DNA from: Catellatospora bangladeshensis
GTDB lineage: Bacteria > Actinomycetota > Actinomycetes > Mycobacteriales > Micromonosporaceae
Direction of reading: 5' to 3'
Assembly: GCF_016862575.1 (NCBI RefSeq)
Contig: NZ_BONF01000021.1
Span: forward strand, 1 to 41,281
Length of the DNA: 41,281 nt
This document shows, one piece after another, positions 1 to 8,469 of this stretch. How positions within the stretch are numbered: the first letter of the stretch is position 1; every line of letters starts with the position of its first letter. Both the position numbers and the translations under genes were made by a program. Under the pieces are notes generated by a model that worked only from the letters and a program-made list of their open reading frames with translations, did no database searches and was not told the origin of the DNA.

Positions 1-583
<583 letters not shown>

Positions 584-650
584 TCACATCCTCGGGCCGA
601 CTACAGCTGCATGTCCACCGAGCAGGCCGATTGATCGGTGAGCGCCCGCC

Positions 651-664
651 CGGGAGCGCTCCCG
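651..664. promoter_or_regulatory. CebR-like operator palindrome
   Basis: CGGGAGCGCTCCCG is a perfect 14-bp palindrome. It matches the known CebR box of actinomycetes (TGGGAGCGCTCCCA) at all 12 inner positions, differing only in the outer pair. CebR is a LacI-type repressor that senses cello-oligosaccharides and controls cellulose and related polysaccharide genes. The site lies 365 nt upstream of the xylanase start and about 525 nt upstream of the esterase start, so it could serve either direction. The match is seen; regulation by CebR is inference. Confidence 0.65.
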
Positions 665-857
665 TCTAGGCCGAGAGGTTGCCAGACCGCTTCGGAACAT
701 TCAAGTGGGGCCGTGCCCGCTCTTGGCATTGGCCCGAGGAGTCATAGGACTCCGCCCCAGCTCAGGGCATCGCAGGGTCCTGGCCGCCAGCATCCCGGCA
801 GTCATATGACGTGTGCCGGCCCGAGAGGTTCCGGTGCCAGGCAATCGACAACGGTCG

Positions 858-887
858 TTGACATGTGATGTCTTATGTCGCTACCGT
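858..887 (+). promoter_or_regulatory. Candidate sigma-70-type promoter (TTGACA-18-TACCGT)
   Basis: TTGACA at 858-863 is a perfect -35 consensus, followed after 18 nt by TACCGT at 882-887 as a fair -10 element. It points toward the esterase gene but would give a leader of about 300 nt. That leader contains a terminator-like hairpin at 1097-1130. Start site and strength are unverified. Confidence 0.4.
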
Positions 888-1096
888 GGCGCTGTCCCCA
901 TGGGACATACGGCCCCGGGGCAGCGGGCCGAACGCCGTCTACGTAGCCGCGTGGTGAAGAAACACCGGGCCACCTGCGGTCGTGCTACCGGCCTCATCAC
1001 CAACGCCGAGACGAACCGTGCCAGCACATCGACCGGCCGCTCCGCTCGGCTTCGGCAGACCAGCCGCAGTGGACCTGCTCGACTGATCGCCTGACC

Positions 1097-1132
1097 GGTG
1101 GCGGCGGACGGCCCATGCCGCCGCCACCTTTC
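1097..1132 (+). terminator. Terminator-like hairpin in the esterase leader
   Basis: GGTGGCGGCGG (1097-1107) pairs perfectly with CCGCCGCCACC (1118-1128) across a 10-nt loop, followed by TTTCT. It lies about 60 nt upstream of the esterase ATG and downstream of the candidate promoter at 858. It could end a short leader transcript or act as an attenuator. The structure is seen; the role is inferred. Confidence 0.5.
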
Positions 1133-1189
1133 TGACCGCGCTGACAACCCACGGGCCGTCGTCGACCCGCGCCCCGCAAGGAGCTGCCC

Positions 1190-2560
1190 ATGAACCGCAT
1201 ACTCGCCGCGGCGCTGGCCGGCGTGCTGGCCACGCTGGGCGTCGTCGCCGTGGCGGCCCAGCCCGCATCGGCCGCGACGCTGACGCAGGTGACGAACTTC
1301 GGCAACAATCCCACCAACCTCAACATGTACGTGTACGCACCGGACACGACGGCATCGCGCCCGGCGCTGCTGGTCCTGGTCCACTACTGCGGCGGATCGG
1401 CATCGGCGGTCTTCGGCGGCAACGGCCGCGACTACGCGACCGCGGCCGACCGGTACGGCTACGTCATCGTCCTGCCGGAGGCCACCCGCTCCGGACGCTG
1501 CTTCGACGTCTCCACGCCGCAGGCGCTGCGCCGTGACGGTGGCAGCGACTCCACCGGCATCATGTCGATGGTCGGCTGGGCCCGCACGCGATACAACGTC
1601 GATCCGGCCCGGATCGTGGTCAGCGGATTCTCCTCCGGGGCGATGATGACCAACGTCCTGGCCGCGCAGTACCCGGACGTGTTCGCGGCCGGCTCGGCGT
1701 ACTCCGGAGTACCCGCCGGGTGCTTCGCCACCACCGACGGATCACTGTGGAACAGCCAGTGTTCCAGCGGCAACGTGAACAAGACGCCGCAGCAGTGGGC
1801 AGACACCGCCCGCGCGATGTACCCGGGCTACACCGGCCGTTACCCGCGCATGCAGCTGTGGCACGGCACCACGGACACCACGCTGGCCTATCCCAACTTC
1901 AACGAGGCGACCGAACAGTGGACCGCCCTGAACGGACTGAGCCAGACGCCCACGTACACCGACAGTCCCCAGCCGAGCTGGACCCGGTCCCGCTACGGCA
2001 GCGCCGGCACCCAGGCCACTGTCGAGACGGTGAGCATCTCCGGCACCGGGCACACCCTTCCGCAAGCCGGGATGCTCGCCTACTCCATCTCCTTCCTCGG
2101 CCTGGACGGCAGTGCACCGCCCAGCAGCCCGCCGCCGAGCAGCCCTTCGCCCAGCAGCCCGCCGCCGAGCCGCTCCAATGTGATGATCGTCGGGACCGGC
2201 TCCGGCCGCTGCGTCGACGCCCCCAACGGCGGCACCGCCAACGGCACCCAGATGCAGCTGTGGGACTGCTGGGGAGGCAGCCCGCAGCGCTGGACGTACA
2301 CCTCCGGAAAGCAGTGGACCATCGCGGGCAAGTGCCTGGACGCCTCCGGCCACGGCACGGCCAACGGCACCGCCGTCATCGTCTGGGACTGCAACGGCCA
2401 GACCAACCAGCAGTGGAACCTCAACACCAACGGCACCATCAGCGGCGTCCAGTCGGGGCTCTGCGTCGACGCGGCAGGCAACGCCACCGCCAACGGCACC
2501 AAGATCCAGCTCTGGACCTGCCACGCTGGCGCCAACCAGCAGTGGACCACTCGCAGCTGA
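1190..2560 (+). CDS. Secreted CE1/PHB-depolymerase-type esterase with C-terminal CBM13 (likely acetylxylan or feruloyl esterase)
   Basis: 456 residues; ATG with AAGGAG ribosome site just upstream. Residues 1-29 are a Sec signal peptide ending QPASAA. Residues ~30-305 are an alpha/beta-hydrolase of the esterase family that includes PHB depolymerases and CE1 acetylxylan and feruloyl esterases: oxyanion segment HYCGGS (65-70), nucleophile elbow GFSSG with Ser148, probable acid Asp229 in HGTTD, and catalytic His288 in GTGH. A Pro/Ser linker (310-328) leads to a ricin-type CBM13 trefoil (about 329-456) with three Q-x-W repeats (QRW 366, QQW 407, QQW 450) and paired Cys. It probably removes acetyl or feruloyl groups from xylan next to the divergent GH10 xylanase. 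Exact substrate is inferred from context. A strong terminator follows the stop codon. Confidence 0.88.
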   Translation: MNRILAAALAGVLATLGVVAVAAQPASAATLTQVTNFGNNPTNLNMYVYAPDTTASRPALLVLVHYCGGSASAVFGGNGRDYATAADRYGYVIVLPEATRSGRCFDVSTPQALRRDGGSDSTGIMSMVGWARTRYNVDPARIVVSGFSSGAMMTNVLAAQYPDVFAAGSAYSGVPAGCFATTDGSLWNSQCSSGNVNKTPQQWADTARAMYPGYTGRYPRMQLWHGTTDTTLAYPNFNEATEQWTALNGLSQTPTYTDSPQPSWTRSRYGSAGTQATVETVSISGTGHTLPQAGMLAYSISFLGLDGSAPPSSPPPSSPSPSSPPPSRSNVMIVGTGSGRCVDAPNGGTANGTQMQLWDCWGGSPQRWTYTSGKQWTIAGKCLDASGHGTANGTAVIVWDCNGQTNQQWNLNTNGTISGVQSGLCVDAAGNATANGTKIQLWTCHAGANQQWTTRS

Positions 2561-2566
2561 ATCGAT

Positions 2567-2604
2567 TGCCGCCGGGCCGGCGCGCCCACACCGGCCCGGC
2601 GGCA
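2567..2604 (+). terminator. Intrinsic terminator after the esterase
   Basis: A perfect 14-bp stem (TGCCGCCGGGCCGG at 2567-2580 with its complement at 2591-2604) closes a 10-nt loop, starting 7 nt after the esterase stop. There is no long T-run, as is common in GC-rich actinobacteria. Confidence 0.8.
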
Positions 2605-2679
2605 TTCCCTGGGGAAAGGAAAGCCGCCGTGGCAGGCGGTCGCGTCCACCGGCAGGGGATGCCACAGCGGGCTGCTGGC

Positions 2680-2940
2680 GTGCCGGACATCGAGGGTGCC
2701 CGCGCCGAGCTGGTGGAGCGCGGCATCGAGGTCAGCGAGGGATACTTCGGAGCGCTCCGGATTCGCAGTTTCGGGGGAAGTGCAGCCACGCCGACGCCCG
2801 AGCCTGCAGTTTCCCCGAAACTGCGGGCGAGGGTGGGGCGCTCGACCGGCCCGGCTCAGCGGCCGGGCAGGCGTTTGCGGACCTCCTGCAGCACCCAGCC
2901 GTTACCGTCGGGGTCGGTGAAGGTGGCGAACGAGCCGTAG
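2680..2940. pseudogene. Broken VOC/glyoxalase-family gene with parts on opposite strands
   Basis: The plus strand at about 2680-2745 encodes PDIEGARAELVERGIEVSE, typical of the middle of VOC-family proteins. The minus strand at 2856-2940 encodes YGSFATFTDPDGNGWVLQEV, then RKRLPGR and a stop, the usual C-terminus of the same family. Neither part has an intact start or the rest of the fold. The two palindromes at 2765-2785 and 2804-2824 lie between them. The simplest reading is one VOC gene broken by a local inversion and decay. The protein matches are read directly; the inversion is inference. Confidence 0.6.
2765..2824. repeat. Pair of inverted REP-like palindromes
   Basis: Two 21-bp copies (2765-2785 and 2804-2824) lie in opposite orientation, 19 of 21 positions matching when one is reverse-complemented. 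The right copy is itself a hairpin (GCAGTTTC-ccc-GAAACTGC, 8-bp stem); the left copy is an imperfect version. The arms flank 18 nt and sit between the two VOC fragments. This looks like a small dispersed palindromic element, or the foot of an inversion event. No further copy was found in the window. Confidence 0.6.
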
Positions 2941-3097
2941 CTTTGATGCTGAGACTCCCGCCCTGCGGATGGCGCACCGACCAGCAAGCCATGCGGTCGC
3001 GGTGAGGCAGGCGGCGGTACCGGGCGGGGCGAGCAACGCTGTCCGTCAGAAGCCGGTGGGCTTCTGACGGCCCCCGAGCGTCTGCAAGGAGGACATC

Positions 3098-3553
3098 GTG
3101 GACGGCATGCGCCCCGCGACGCAGCAGAAACGTGACATCGTCGACCTCGACCTGGGCAACGGCAGGGTGCTGCGGGCGGAGGTGTTCGTCGAACCCTCGC
3201 CGAGCCGGGCCGGCGAAGGAAGCGGCGACGCCGGCCTGCGGGACTGGTGGAAGGGCACCCGCCAGGCCGCGCTCGACCGCACGGCGCCGGCGGTCGAGGC
3301 CGCAGCGCAGTGGGTACACGACGAGATCACGCAGCTCGGCTCGCTGGCGCCGGACCGCGTCGGCGTCGAGCTGGGGGTCAAGTTCGTGGCCCGGACGCCC
3401 GACCTGATCGTTCCGGTGCTGGGCCAGGTCGGTGCGGAGGCCACGCTGCTGGTGCGCTTGGAGTGGGAGGGTGGCGCCCTGCAGCGCCGGTCCCCGCAGG
3501 GGGAGGAAGACGACCTGCCCAACGAGGCGGGCACGCCGGATTCCGGGAACTGA
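3098..3553 (+). CDS. Trypco1-like (CU044_2847 family) protein, partner of the downstream trypsin-STAND protein
   Basis: 151 residues. GTG start at 3098, fixed by AAGGAGG 5 nt upstream. The protein has the layout of the trypsin-co-occurring domain 1 family: an N-terminal strand (VDLDLGNGRVLRAEVFVE), a helical middle, then ELGVKFVARTPDLI and a final strand ATLLVRLEWEGG. Small proteins of this type sit beside trypsin-like/NTPase genes in predicted actinobacterial conflict systems; their biochemical role is unknown. Here the trypsin-STAND gene starts 8 nt after the stop, so the two are almost surely co-transcribed and the proteins may interact. No signal peptide or TM segment is seen. Family assignment is from recalled sequence pattern, not a search. 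Confidence 0.72.
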   Translation: MDGMRPATQQKRDIVDLDLGNGRVLRAEVFVEPSPSRAGEGSGDAGLRDWWKGTRQAALDRTAPAVEAAAQWVHDEITQLGSLAPDRVGVELGVKFVARTPDLIVPVLGQVGAEATLLVRLEWEGGALQRRSPQGEEDDLPNEAGTPDSGN

Positions 3554-3561
3554 CCGGCCGG

Positions 3562-6500
3562 ATGTCATCGCGGCTCGGGCACCTGGCCCAGGATTCTCTC
3601 GTCCAGCTCCGCAGGAGCCGTGCCGAGTTCGCGGGCGTCGGCTTCGTCATCGCGCCCGAACTGGTGGTCACCAACGCCCACGTCGCCACCGACGACATCC
3701 AGGTGTGGGCGGGCGGCCGCCAGTATGCGTGCTCGTCGGTGCGGCGCTACCCGGACCAGGGCGCGCAGCACCCTGAGTGGCCGTTTCCCGATCTGGCCGA
3801 GCTGGTCGTTCCCGGGCTGCAGGCGCCGCCCGTGCTGCTGGGGGCACTCACCGAGCAGACGCACCCGCCGGACGAGGTCCTGGTGCCGACGTTCCACATC
3901 CCGTCTGTTCAAGACTCCCCTGACGAGCCTGCTGTGCTGCACAAACGGCTCAGCGTGCATACCACCGGCGGACGCTGGGGCGTGGACGGCGGCGTCGTGC
4001 GGGGCATGAGCGGAAGCCCTGCGCTGGACCCGGAGACGGGCCGCGTCTGCGGGATGATCAAAGCGCATGCGTGGGCAGCGGTGGACGGCGGCTATCCCGT
4101 GCCCGCCGGCGGCTGGCTGATCCCGTTCAGCCCGGTCCACGTTCCCGCGTCCTGGTTCGAGCGGAACGCCGCCGCGAATCCCGTCGGCAACCGGTGGCGC
4201 CGGATCGCCGCGGGCGCCGACGACATACAGCGGGCCCTGTTCGAACCCGACGACGCACCCGGCGAGATCACCCCCGCGAACCTGCTCGACCCGGAGTGCG
4301 GGTTCGCGCCCTTCGAGCCGGTCGCCGAGTTCGAGGAGCTGCTGCGCTGGTGCCGGTCGGCGGAAAACCCGCTGGTCAGGCTGGTGTCCGGCGCGTCAGG
4401 TGCCGGGAAGAGCCGTATCGCCGTCGAGCTGTGCCGGCGCCTGAGGGACGAGGGCTGGGTGGCCGGTTTCCTCGGCCCGCGCCTGGACGACAGGTGGCGG
4501 GAGACGTTCGCGCGCGCCGTACGGCATGAGCTTCAGGTCTGCGTCGTCGTCGACGACGCCGAGCACCGCGGCGAGGAGATCGCCGCGATCCTGCACGAGG
4601 CGCGCGCCGTGATCGCGGTGATGCGCGAGCACGGCCTCCGTCCCACGGTCCGGGTCGTCCTGCTGTCCCGCAACGACCCGAGCCGGTTCGAGACCGATCT
4701 CCTGGCCATCGACGTCATCGGCGACGGGTTCGGCCGCTGGATCCAGTCGGTGCTCGGCACGCCGGTGCGGCTGCCGCCGGTGCTGCCCGATCAGGAAGCG
4801 GTGTTCCGCCGGGCCTGGCACGCGTACGCGAGCAGGCTCGGTGTCCCGGCCCGGGCGCAGCCGCGGTGGCGGCACGACCTGCCGGGCATCACCACCCTCG
4901 AGGTGTACGCGCTTGCGGCTGACGCGGTGCTCAACGTGTACTTCGACGACGCGCGGGACGGGCGCCTGTCCGACGACCCGCTGGGCGCGATTCGCCGCCA
5001 CCACCTGCGGTACTGGGCACAGAAACTGAAACGGGCCGACTACAGGCTGCGGCGCCGGACCCAGGCGGCCGCGCGGGCCCGGCCGGAAGCGGGGTCGAAG
5101 TCGGTCGAGATCCCGCTCGACGTGGCCGAGGCATGGCTGCTCGTGCCGACCCTGGCCGCCGCTGCTGACCGCAGCCACCTGCGACAGGTGATGCGCACGG
5201 TCGCGAAGATCCTCGGCCATCCGGGCCGGGACGAGCTCAAGACCCTCTACCGGCTGTATCCGAAGCAGGATGCCGGCCCGCCGTCGCCGGACGGGCGGCG
5301 GCCGAAGCCGCTGCCGGCGGTGCTGACGCCGGACCGTCTGGCCGAGCTGATGTTCCGCGAGGTGTGCCGCTCGCTGGGCGAGGTGCGGCTGCGCGACTTC
5401 CTCGCCGCCGTGCTGTGGCTGGCCGCGGGGACCCGCCCGGCCGGGCTGCCCGACGACGGCCGCTACGCCCACCCGGCGCTGCGCCTGATCGGCCGGGCCC
5501 GCACAGGCGGTGCCGCCGAGCGCGACGACCCGGTGTACGCGAAGATCGACCAGGCACTGTCGGCGCTGCTGGCAGCGCATCCGCGTGAGCTGTTGCCTGC
5601 CCTGGTCAAGGTCGCCGGTGAGATCCCGCGCGCGGAGCCGCTGGTGCGGTTGCTCGGCGTGGCGGCGCAGAACTGCGACCAGGCGGTGCTGCCCCTGGTC
5701 GAGCCGTGCCTGCCTGACGACGGGCGCGGGCTGTCGCCGGTGGCGCTGACCGTGCTGCAGCGGCGGGTCGACGCCGCGCAGGGCAGCGACGACCAGGCAG
5801 TCGCCGACCGGGTGAGCCTGTGGCGGCGGATGAGCCTGCACCTTTACCACCTCGACCGGCACGACGGCGCGCTGCGCACCAACCTGGACGCGATCAACGA
5901 ATGCCGGGTCCTGCGCCATCGCGGCGGCGGCTACGCGCGGGCGTCGGCGGAGCTGTTCGCCCGGCTGCACGGCGACCGGGCGCTGTTCCTGCTGGAGAGG
6001 ATGCTGAGCGGGCGGCAGCCCGACGGCGAGATCGGCGAGGCGCTCACCTACGGCGAGGAGGCCGTCCGCGCCTACCGAGACCTGGGCGCGGACTACGAGC
6101 TGGCCCTGGCCGGGGTGCTGCACAACCAGAACGTCCTGTACGCCAGAGCGGGCCGGCTGCACCAGGCCCTCGCCGCGGGCAGGGAAGCGCTCGCCGTCTA
6201 CGGCACGACCGGGCCCCGCAGGCCGCGGGCGGCGGCGCACCTGCACGTCGCCGAGGACCTCGCCGATCTGGGCCGGCTACCTGAGGCGCTGGCGCAGGCG
6301 ACCACGAGTGTGGCCATGTTCGGTGAGCTGTTCGAGCAGGCGCCGTCGGCGCACGCCGCGGACCTGATGCGGGCGCTGCTGCAACGGGCGATGATCATGC
6401 AGGATGTGGGAGAGAATGCTCGGGTCAAGCGGTCGCCGGCGGTGCGGGGCTGGCTGCTGCGGGCCGAGACGGACCTGGAGCAGGCGCGCCAGGTGAGCCG

Positions 6501-7158
6501 CAGCCTGCCGGCCGCGGAGCCGGAGCTGGTCGAGCGGATGAGGGCGGTGGCGGTCGTGCTGGACGAGGACATCGAGCGGGTCGGCGGGCAGGGGCCGGAG
6601 GCGGCGGCGCCGCCGGTGATCAGCCGGCAGCAGGAGAACGTCGTGTTCAGCAACGAGTACGGCCAGCTGTTCGACGACGATGTCCTGTCACCGGCCGGCC
6701 ATCCTGGGCGCTACCTGCGGTGGCGTTGGGCGAGCCGCGGCGTCGTGGCCATACCGGTGCTGGATGGGGCGGCCGCGCTGGTCCCGGCGTACCGGTATCC
6801 GGTCGGCGAGGTCCTGCTCGAACTGCCGCGCGGCGGTTCCAGCGGGGACGAGCCGCCGGAGACGGCGGCGATCCGCGAGGTGGTCGAGGAGGTCGGCGTG
6901 ATCGGCGTGACCGGCCGCCTGCTCGGGACGATCTACCCCGATGCCGGGCTGATCGAGTCCGGGTGCGCGGTCGTGCTGGTGGACGTCGATCCGGCGTCCG
7001 CCGGGCGGCCCGCCTCACCCGAGACGATGGAGTCGATCGGGCAGCCGCGATGGCTGGACCGGGCCGCGGCGCGGGCCGCTATCGCCTCGGGTGAGATCCG
7101 CTGCGGGGTGACCCTCGCGGCCCTCACGCTGTGGTGGGCGACGACGGACCAGGGCTGA
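3562..7158 (+). CDS. Trypsin-like protease / STAND NTPase / TPR-like / Nudix fusion protein
   Basis: 1198 residues. ATG at 3562 was chosen because it follows the upstream stop by 8 nt; the frame is open further upstream. No clear ribosome site, so translational coupling is likely. Residues ~1-195: trypsin-like domain with His40 (VTNAHV), probable Asp77 (PFPDLAEL) and Ser150 (RGMSGSP). Residues ~250-620: STAND/AAA-type NTPase with Walker A GASGAGKS (277-284) and Walker B VCVVVDDAE (326-334). Residues ~750-980: helical TPR-like repeats. Residues ~1020-1190: Nudix hydrolase with an exact GX5EX7REUXEEXGU box (1091-1113) and flanking features of ADP-ribose pyrophosphatase types (YRYPVG, LELPRG). 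Plausibly a sensor-switch: repeats sense, NTPase switches, protease and Nudix act. The 3' end overlaps the convergent gene by 35 bp. Domains are clear; system role is inference. Confidence 0.85.
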   Translation: MSSRLGHLAQDSLVQLRRSRAEFAGVGFVIAPELVVTNAHVATDDIQVWAGGRQYACSSVRRYPDQGAQHPEWPFPDLAELVVPGLQAPPVLLGALTEQTHPPDEVLVPTFHIPSVQDSPDEPAVLHKRLSVHTTGGRWGVDGGVVRGMSGSPALDPETGRVCGMIKAHAWAAVDGGYPVPAGGWLIPFSPVHVPASWFERNAAANPVGNRWRRIAAGADDIQRALFEPDDAPGEITPANLLDPECGFAPFEPVAEFEELLRWCRSAENPLVRLVSGASGAGKSRIAVELCRRLRDEGWVAGFLGPRLDDRWRETFARAVRHELQVCVVVDDAEHRGEEIAAILHEARAVIAVMREHGLRPTVRVVLLSRNDPSRFETDLLAIDVIGDGFGRWIQSVLGTPVRLPPVLPDQEAVFRRAWHAYASRLGVPARAQPRWRHDLPGITTLEVYALAADAVLNVYFDDARDGRLSDDPLGAIRRHHLRYWAQKLKRADYRLRRRTQAAARARPEAGSKSVEIPLDVAEAWLLVPTLAAAADRSHLRQVMRTVAKILGHPGRDELKTLYRLYPKQDAGPPSPDGRRPKPLPAVLTPDRLAELMFREVCRSLGEVRLRDFLAAVLWLAAGTRPAGLPDDGRYAHPALRLIGRARTGGAAERDDPVYAKIDQALSALLAAHPRELLPALVKVAGEIPRAEPLVRLLGVAAQNCDQAVLPLVEPCLPDDGRGLSPVALTVLQRRVDAAQGSDDQAVADRVSLWRRMSLHLYHLDRHDGALRTNLDAINECRVLRHRGGGYARASAELFARLHGDRALFLLERMLSGRQPDGEIGEALTYGEEAVRAYRDLGADYELALAGVLHNQNVLYARAGRLHQALAAGREALAVYGTTGPRRPRAAAHLHVAEDLADLGRLPEALAQATTSVAMFGELFEQAPSAHAADLMRALLQRAMIMQDVGENARVKRSPAVRGWLLRAETDLEQARQVSRSLPAAEPELVERMRAVAVVLDEDIERVGGQGPEAAAPPVISRQQENVVFSNEYGQLFDDDVLSPAGHPGRYLRWRWASRGVVAIPVLDGAAALVPAYRYPVGEVLLELPRGGSSGDEPPETAAIREVVEEVGVIGVTGRLLGTIYPDAGLIESGCAVVLVDVDPASAGRPASPETMESIGQPRWLDRAAARAAIASGEIRCGVTLAALTLWWATTDQG

Positions 7159-8383
7159 CGTCGGTCCCGGCGACGACCCGGTTGTTGGGCGTGTCGGTCC
7201 GGTCGTCCTGCTCGACCCACGGCTGCGAGTCGGTCACCAGGACCGGGATGTGCAGGACGTCGAAGAAGCCCTGCGGGGCGGCGGCGGCCTCACCCGGAAC
7301 GTGCATCCGTACGCCGGTGGTGCCGTTGCTGTCGTCGCAGATCGCCGTCACCCGGGCTTTGCGCCTGGCCCGGCGCATCGAGGCCAGGACCATCTCGTGT
7401 GCCGGGTCACCGGTCGAGAAGGCCCGGTCCAGGATCTGCTCGACCTCGTCGGCGAACAGGCCCATGCTGCCCATCAGCGGGTCGACCTTGGCGTCACCGG
7501 CGTGGCGGACCCGGGCCAGGTCGAGGAGCATCTTCTGCCGTGAGGGCAGTTCGAGGATCTCGATGACCGCGTCGACGGGGACGTGCTGCCATACGGTCGG
7601 GTTGATGATGCTGGTCGGCAGAGTCGTGCTGCCGGTCGGCCTGATCGACGGCGGCAGCTCGACGAGCTCGTCGCTGCGCGGCCCGCTGACCGCCGTGGCG
7701 ATCGAGGTGGGCACCGCCAGGTGGTACGAACCGCTGGCCGAGCGCTCCACGAACTCGAGCGCCTCCATGCTCTCGCGGCCGGCCGTCTTCTCCAGCGCCT
7801 CCTTCTTGTCACGGATCGCCCGGTACAGCAGCAGCTGCTGGTCGTCGGCCCAGCCGCGGAACTCGTGCAGGACGTGGAGGTAGTCGCGGGGCGTGCTGGA
7901 CGTGGCATCGGCCAGGCGCCGGTCGAGCCGGGCGAGGAAGCCCCGTTTGAAGTTGCCGGCCACGACCTCGGCCACGAACTCGATGACCCGCCCCTCGGTG
8001 ACCTCGTCCAGCCAGTCTCCGTAGGCCGGCGGCGGGACGTCCGTGACGCCACGGGCCAGGTGATCGTCCTGGATCTGCCGGAACGAGGTGACGGGGACCT
8101 TCTCGGCGCCCAGCGCGTCGCGGCGGGACACCCGCAGGTCACCACGCCGCAGCAGCTCCCCCAGGTCGTGACCGGCGAAGCGGGCGCCGTCCTCGCGCGC
8201 GAACAGCGACCGCAGCATCGGGCTGTTGAGCGAGTGCGAGTCGGCCACGATCAGCGGCTCGGCGAGCACCGCATGGTGCAGCACCCGTGCGCGCAGGTCC
8301 TCGCGGTGCGAGTACGCGTACGGGACGTGCAGGTTCACGTCACCGAGGAAGACGGAGAAGTCGAAGTCTGCGCCATGCTGCAT
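7124..8383 (-). CDS. Unrecognised 419-residue protein, third gene of the KamA operon
   Basis: Start ATG at 8383 is preferred over an upstream GTG at 8419 because GGAGG lies 7-8 nt before it. I do not recognise a family. The protein is soluble, with no signal peptide or TM helix. It starts MQHGADFDFSVFLGDVNLHV, then has LRARVLHHAVLAEPLIVADS and a run of predicted helices (LLLYRAIRDKKEALEKTA), a middle segment rich in Thr/Ser/Pro, a helix-rich stretch with LLDLARVRHAGDAKVDPLMG, and a low-complexity acidic, Pro-rich tail. It lies 86 nt downstream of the KamA-like gene on the same strand. Its last codons overlap the 3' end of the trypsin-STAND-Nudix gene on the other strand. Conserved linkage with the radical SAM gene would suggest a partner or substrate protein; that is untested. 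Confidence 0.7.
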   Translation of the reverse strand: MQHGADFDFSVFLGDVNLHVPYAYSHREDLRARVLHHAVLAEPLIVADSHSLNSPMLRSLFAREDGARFAGHDLGELLRRGDLRVSRRDALGAEKVPVTSFRQIQDDHLARGVTDVPPPAYGDWLDEVTEGRVIEFVAEVVAGNFKRGFLARLDRRLADATSSTPRDYLHVLHEFRGWADDQQLLLYRAIRDKKEALEKTAGRESMEALEFVERSASGSYHLAVPTSIATAVSGPRSDELVELPPSIRPTGSTTLPTSIINPTVWQHVPVDAVIEILELPSRQKMLLDLARVRHAGDAKVDPLMGSMGLFADEVEQILDRAFSTGDPAHEMVLASMRRARRKARVTAICDDSNGTTGVRMHVPGEAAAAPQGFFDVLHIPVLVTDSQPWVEQDDRTDTPNNRVVAGTDVSPGPSSPTTA

Positions 8384-8469
8384 GGAAGGGGCCTCCGCAC
8401 TGGTGCCGGCGACGGTCACCCGGTTACTGACGGACGGCTGCCCAGGGTGCGGGTCCGGTGTGCTCAGCG

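Larger units (their letters stand above)
2561..3097. other. 537-bp spacer with terminator, VOC remnants and palindromes
   Basis: Between the esterase stop and the trypco1-like gene there is no intact gene. It contains the esterase terminator (2567-2604), the VOC fragments, the palindrome pair and, at 3086-3092, the AAGGAGG ribosome site of the next gene. Bases 2941-3080 show nothing recognisable apart from the repeated GAAGCCGGTGGGCTTCTGACGG-like inverted stretch near 3050-3069. Confidence 0.55.

Noticed and set aside
738-753. GGAGTC-atag-GACTCC inverted repeat
   Set aside because: Six-bp arms in a GC-rich spacer can occur by chance; no link to a known operator.
900-1094. Possible 64-residue gene upstream of the esterase
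   Set aside because: Starts with ATG and ends just before a hairpin, but has no ribosome site and an Arg/Thr/Ser-rich translation with no known pattern.
1742-2665. Long open frames antisense to the esterase
   Set aside because: Very GC-rich coding DNA gives long open frames on the other strand; the translations are Arg/Pro/Ala/Gly-rich with no motif, whereas the plus-strand frame has a signal peptide, catalytic triad and CBM13.
4396-6246. 616-codon open frame antisense to the trypsin-STAND-Nudix gene
   Set aside because: No domain-like pattern; a shadow of the GC-rich gene with protease, P-loop and Nudix motifs.
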